The notes under the pieces: generated by a model | What the model was told of the DNA's origin: nothing | Seen by the model: the letters and a program-made list of their open reading frames with translations, nothing else | The model's database searches: none | Part shown: positions 61,164 through 64,000 of the stretch, one piece after another | Numbering within the stretch: the first letter of the stretch is position 1 | How the letters are laid out: each line of letters starts with the position of its first letter | Made by a program: the position numbers and the translations under genes | NCBI RefSeq assembly: GCF_013294025.1 | Contig: NZ_JABSNL010000001.1 | Span: 230,095 to 294,094, forward strand | Direction: 5' to 3' | From: Flavobacterium aeripolare | GTDB lineage: Bacteria; Bacteroidota; Bacteroidia; Flavobacteriales; Flavobacteriaceae | Length of the DNA: 64,000 bases

Positions 61164-62054
61164 TTATTTATTAGCTCGTATTATTTCTTCGATTTTATCT
61201 ACGATGGCTAAAGGGGCTTCTTCTTGTAAGAAATGGCGGGAAGCAATTTTATGTATTGTAGCTAGATTAGCAACTTTCTTAATTTCTTCTCCATAGGTGT
61301 CAAAAGTTAAAAAAGGATCATCAACACCCCAAATTGCCTGAATAGGATAGCTTACATTCTGCACCGCTTGATAACACAAATCTCTAAAAGAGGCTGTATT
61401 ATCAAAATTTCGCATCAATTTAAGATACGCATCTCCCCCATCTTTTAGCTTTAATATATCGAGATGCGCTTCAATTTCTTCATCTGGAACAACACTGATA
61501 TCGTTAACTCCCATCTGTGAAAACATTAATTTCCATGTTGGATGTTGCAGCATTGCCAATTCGATTTCGCCTAAAACAACTGATTCAAAGGGACGCATGG
61601 GCCACGGTTTAGTAAAGTTTACTACATCAATCCAAGTATTTAAAATTGTAATTGACAAAATACTTTCTTGGTTTAGAGCAGCCAAGGCAAATCCCACCGG
61701 ACCACCCACATCATGAATAACAAGATGGTACTTCTCTAGTCCCAACTTAACTGCAGCATTGGCTGTAAATTTGGCCAAAGCACGAAACGAATACTCAAAA
61801 TCTTCGGGACGGTCTGATAGTCCCAAGCCTGGGAAATCTATTGCAACACCTCTATAGCCTCTTTTAGCCAACTCGGGAACGATGTTTCTATATAAAAATG
61901 AAGAGGTAGGTACGCCATGTAGACACAATACAGCTTCGCCTTCTCCTCTATCTAATGCAAAACAACTTAGACCGTCAACGTCAAAATATTTACCAGAAGC
62001 TTCGTGTCTTTTTATAGTTGCCGTTTTTTCATAACTGTCTTTCATACCTTCCAT
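61164..62054 (-). CDS. alpha/beta hydrolase, haloalkane-dehalogenase/epoxide-hydrolase type
   Basis: This 296-aa protein has the oxyanion stretch LHGVPTSSFLYRNIVPEL, the IDFPGLGLSDRP block, and an aspartate nucleophile, Asp115, in LVIHDVGGPVGF. The late general base lies in IASRHFLQEEAP. Aspartate instead of serine points to the dehalogenase or epoxide hydrolase branch. Substrate unknown. It lies 52 bases upstream of the DsbA-like gene on the same strand and may share its transcript. Confidence 0.88.
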   Translation of the reverse strand: MEGMKDSYEKTATIKRHEASGKYFDVDGLSCFALDRGEGEAVLCLHGVPTSSFLYRNIVPELAKRGYRGVAIDFPGLGLSDRPEDFEYSFRALAKFTANAAVKLGLEKYHLVIHDVGGPVGFALAALNQESILSITILNTWIDVVNFTKPWPMRPFESVVLGEIELAMLQHPTWKLMFSQMGVNDISVVPDEEIEAHLDILKLKDGGDAYLKLMRNFDNTASFRDLCYQAVQNVSYPIQAIWGVDDPFLTFDTYGEEIKKVANLATIHKIASRHFLQEEAPLAIVDKIEEIIRANK

Positions 62055-62084
62055 TTTAAATTATGATTTAACAAACAAAATAAA

Positions 62085-62160
62085 GCGGCTGTGTAATTTA
62101 CTTTCGCTTAAAGCGAAAGATAATTGTCTTTAACCTATAAAGAATTAGGTACACAACCAC
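62085..62160 (-). terminator. long stem-loop after gapA
   Basis: An inner perfect hairpin CTTTCGCTT/AAGCGAAAG (62101-62119) sits inside outer arms GGCTGTGTA (62087-62095) and TACACAACC (62150-62158), which pair with one G-U on the minus strand. It follows the gapA stop codon and probably acts as its terminator, although the T-run is weak. Confidence 0.55.
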
Positions 62161-62179
62161 TTATGGTGTTAGTACTTAA

Positions 62180-63175
62180 TTATGCTATTTCGGTTAAAAT
62201 TTGACGAATCATTTGATTAGTAAAACCCCACTCATTGTCATACCAGGTCATCACTTTTAGTAAATCGCCATCGACCACTCTAGTCATTCCTAAATCTACT
62301 GTTGAAGCATGTGGGTTTTTCACAATATCTGAAGAAACTAAAGGTTCGTTTGTAGTCGACAATACATTTTTATAACGATCAGTTTGTGCTTCTTCTTGAA
62401 AAATAGCGTTGATCTCCTCAACAGTAACAGAACGGCTAGTCACAAAAGTCAAATCTGACATAGAACCTACGGGAATAGGCACTCTTAATGCCACACCGTC
62501 AAATTTCCCTGCAAATTCTGGTAAAGCTTTTGCTGTTGCAATCGCAGCACCAGTTGATGTAGGAACAATATTAGCGGCACCAGCACGACCCATTCTAAAA
62601 TTTTTATTAGAAGGTGCATCTACGATTGCTTGTGAGGCCGTATAAGCATGAACAGTGGTCATAATTGCTTTATTGATTCCCACACGACGTCCTAAAATTT
62701 CGACAATAGGACTTATATTATTGGTGGTACAACTGGCACAAGAGAAAATTTCTGTATTTCCATCCTTTGTATTTACACCGTGAACAACCGTTGGAATATC
62801 CTCACTTTTTGTTGGAGCTGAGATAATCACTGATTTTGCTCCAGCTTTAATATGTTTTTTAGCGTCTTCACTTTTAGTAAAAAATCCAGTACTTTCAATT
62901 ACAACATCAATATTATTTTCTTTCCACGGCAAATCTTCAGGATTGCGCTCTGAGTTATACTTGATCGTTTTTCCATCTACATATAAATTAGTAGCGTCAT
63001 GCGTTACTTCTTTCTCGAAGGTCCCATATACAGAATCATACTTTAATAGATAGACTATATTTTCTATTGATACAATATCATTTACTGCGACCAGTTCTAA
63101 TTGTGGCGTATCTAAAATTACTTTTAATGCTGCTCTTCCTATACGACCCATTCCGTTTATTGCTATTCTTTTCAT
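62180..63175 (-). CDS. gapA: type I glyceraldehyde-3-phosphate dehydrogenase
   Basis: This 331-aa glycolytic enzyme has the NAD fold IAINGMGRIGRAALK and the catalytic Cys149 in SCASCTTNNI. The base histidine is in TTVHAYTASQ, with the late WYDNEWGFTNQM. It oxidises glyceraldehyde 3-phosphate in glycolysis or runs backward in gluconeogenesis. The residue after the second NAD strand is Asp (VAVNDI), which fits NAD rather than NADP. It is flanked by a perfect hairpin upstream (63202-63219) and a long stem-loop downstream. Confidence 0.95.
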   Translation of the reverse strand: MKRIAINGMGRIGRAALKVILDTPQLELVAVNDIVSIENIVYLLKYDSVYGTFEKEVTHDATNLYVDGKTIKYNSERNPEDLPWKENNIDVVIESTGFFTKSEDAKKHIKAGAKSVIISAPTKSEDIPTVVHGVNTKDGNTEIFSCASCTTNNISPIVEILGRRVGINKAIMTTVHAYTASQAIVDAPSNKNFRMGRAGAANIVPTSTGAAIATAKALPEFAGKFDGVALRVPIPVGSMSDLTFVTSRSVTVEEINAIFQEEAQTDRYKNVLSTTNEPLVSSDIVKNPHASTVDLGMTRVVDGDLLKVMTWYDNEWGFTNQMIRQILTEIA

Positions 63176-63201
63176 CTTATTAAAATTTAAATTATAGAAT
63201 T

Positions 63202-63219
63202 GTAAGACGTTTGTCTTAC
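63202..63219. promoter_or_regulatory. perfect hairpin between the SDR gene and gapA
   Basis: GTAAGAC-GTTT-GTCTTAC lies 26 bases ahead of the gapA start and 22 after the SDR stop. It has no T-run, so it could be an operator or an mRNA leader hairpin rather than a terminator. Confidence 0.45.
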
Positions 63220-63241
63220 TTGTTTTATTATTGATTATTAC

Positions 63242-63976
63242 TTACTCTGAAAAATCTGCTAGAACTATATTTTCTGCAAAGCTTTGGTAGGCTGATCCAA
63301 CTTGTTTTGCCATATCATCGGGAAAAATATGGAATACTCCTTGCTCAATTCCTGCTGCGATAGCCTTGGCCACAGATTCAGTTGTCGCTCCACCATCAAA
63401 CCCTGCACTTTTACCCATATCAGTAGCTACAGGGCCAGGATGCACACTAATAACTGTGATTCCTTTTGCACCTAATTCTGTACGTAGCCCTTGAGTTAAA
63501 GAGTATGAGGCTGCCTTTGAAGCAGAATAAGTCGAAACTTGAGCGAAGTTTTTCATAGAGGCTATTGAATTCAATTGAACCAATACACCTTTATTTTTTT
63601 CTAATGTATTTGCAAAAGCGTTAGCTACGCGTAAAAGTCCAAAAGCATTTACTTCTAACTGAAATTTGAAATCTTCTTCAACATTATCACTTATAGTTGC
63701 CTGTGGCGTTCCCACGCCTGCATTATTTATTACAATGTTGGCATCAGTTGTTTTCTCGGCAAGTGCTTGAATTGATTGAGTACTAGAAACATCTGCTTGT
63801 ATCGTTACTACGCGGTCACCAAATTTAGATTCTAAATCTTTAGTTGATTTAACATCTCTAACTGCCAAGTATACTTTGCTCGCACCCTCTTCAAGAAAAG
63901 TACTTACAATTGCTGCACCAATTCCTCTATTTGCACCTGTTACTACTATTACTTTATCTTTAATCGCTTTATTCAT
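63242..63976 (-). CDS. short-chain dehydrogenase/reductase
   Basis: This 244-aa SDR has the NAD(P) motif VTGANRGIGAAIV, the NNAG motif, Ser in QLNSIASM and the YSASK catalytic pair. Substrate is unknown; the pattern resembles short-chain alcohol or 3-oxoacyl reductases. It runs leftward into the gapA side with a 66-base gap. Its upstream region lies at the window edge, so the promoter cannot be judged. Confidence 0.9.
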   Translation of the reverse strand: MNKAIKDKVIVVTGANRGIGAAIVSTFLEEGASKVYLAVRDVKSTKDLESKFGDRVVTIQADVSSTQSIQALAEKTTDANIVINNAGVGTPQATISDNVEEDFKFQLEVNAFGLLRVANAFANTLEKNKGVLVQLNSIASMKNFAQVSTYSASKAASYSLTQGLRTELGAKGITVISVHPGPVATDMGKSAGFDGGATTESVAKAIAAGIEQGVFHIFPDDMAKQVGSAYQSFAENIVLADFSE

Positions 63977-64000
63977 TTTGTCAATCTCTTTATTTATTAT

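Noticed and set aside
1..64000. tRNA, rRNA, CRISPR arrays, insertion sequences
   Set aside because: I read both strands for T-loop signatures, repeat-spacer patterns and transposase motifs and saw none; a covariance-model scan would settle small RNAs.

Overview
The window looks like a chromosomal segment of a member of the Flavobacteriaceae, probably Flavobacterium or a close relative. The DNA is AT-rich. Leaders carry the Bacteroidetes -7 promoter element TAnnTTTG rather than an E. coli type -10 box. The gene set includes PorX of the type IX secretion/gliding pathway, DUF3822 beside rsmD, a porX-tsaE-ald-DUF4258 cluster, an arginine decarboxylase beside a deoxyhypusine-synthase-like gene, and many short Cys lipoproteins. 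I saw no rRNA, tRNA, CRISPR array, insertion sequence or prophage. Most of the window is ordinary core genome with small accessory patches.

Layout. 0-8 kb: ABC exporter plus porin, proline dehydrogenase, and an O-antigen-ligase-like membrane protein with a TPR tail in an operon with aroB. 8-11.2 kb: a polyamine-type block (arginine decarboxylase behind a 230-nt leader, deoxyhypusine-synthase-like enzyme, very acidic small protein). 11.3-17.6 kb: recQ with a hypoxanthine/uracil-type DNA glycosylase, then leftward lrp, ppc and dinB-like genes. 17.6-19.6 kb: an M14 carboxypeptidase divergent from an XRE-type regulator, with clustered TTAC-N4-GTAA sites lying on both promoters. 19.6-24.3 kb: lipoproteins, an acyltransferase, a spermidine-synthase-like protein next to a K+ channel, and kdsB. 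24.4-30.8 kb: RecD-like helicase, mutS2, DCC thiol oxidoreductase, two repeat elements, a DM13 lipoprotein with a beta-barrel, and a 42-aa membrane peptide. 30.9-40 kb: ettA, holA, an orphan HsdR_N-type nuclease domain, a GT2 glycosyltransferase, an OmpA lipoprotein, a YrdC-domain protein, a TfoX-N protein and a UvrD-type helicase. 40.2-46.4 kb: a TauE/SafE exporter broken by one in-frame stop, an M1 aminopeptidase, a Dph6-like ATP-pyrophosphatase, a DUF1697 protein and a serine hydrolase. 46.9-53.6 kb: porX-tsaE-GNAT-ald-DUF4258, ung, DUF3822-rsmD. 53.8-64 kb: succinate-semialdehyde-type dehydrogenase divergent from an AraC regulator, a large Cys/Met-type PLP enzyme, a hybrid sensor kinase, a DsbA-like protein, an alpha/beta hydrolase, GAPDH and an SDR.

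How the genes relate. Several neighbours form plausible units: ABC exporter with porin (1 nt gap), O-antigen-ligase-like gene with aroB (6 nt), deoxyhypusine-synthase-like enzyme with the acidic protein (9 nt), recQ with the glycosylase (overlap or 4 nt), ppc with the DinB protein (9 nt), DUF3822 with rsmD (4-nt overlap). The strongest non-textbook signal is the XRE/M14 regulatory region at 18.8-19.1 kb. The next are the polyamine-type block without agmatinase, the nonsense-split TauE gene, and two families of structured intergenic repeats. TAnnTTTG boxes also lie inside or downstream of the longest possible start of several genes, which moves those starts to internal ATGs. I used the corrected starts.
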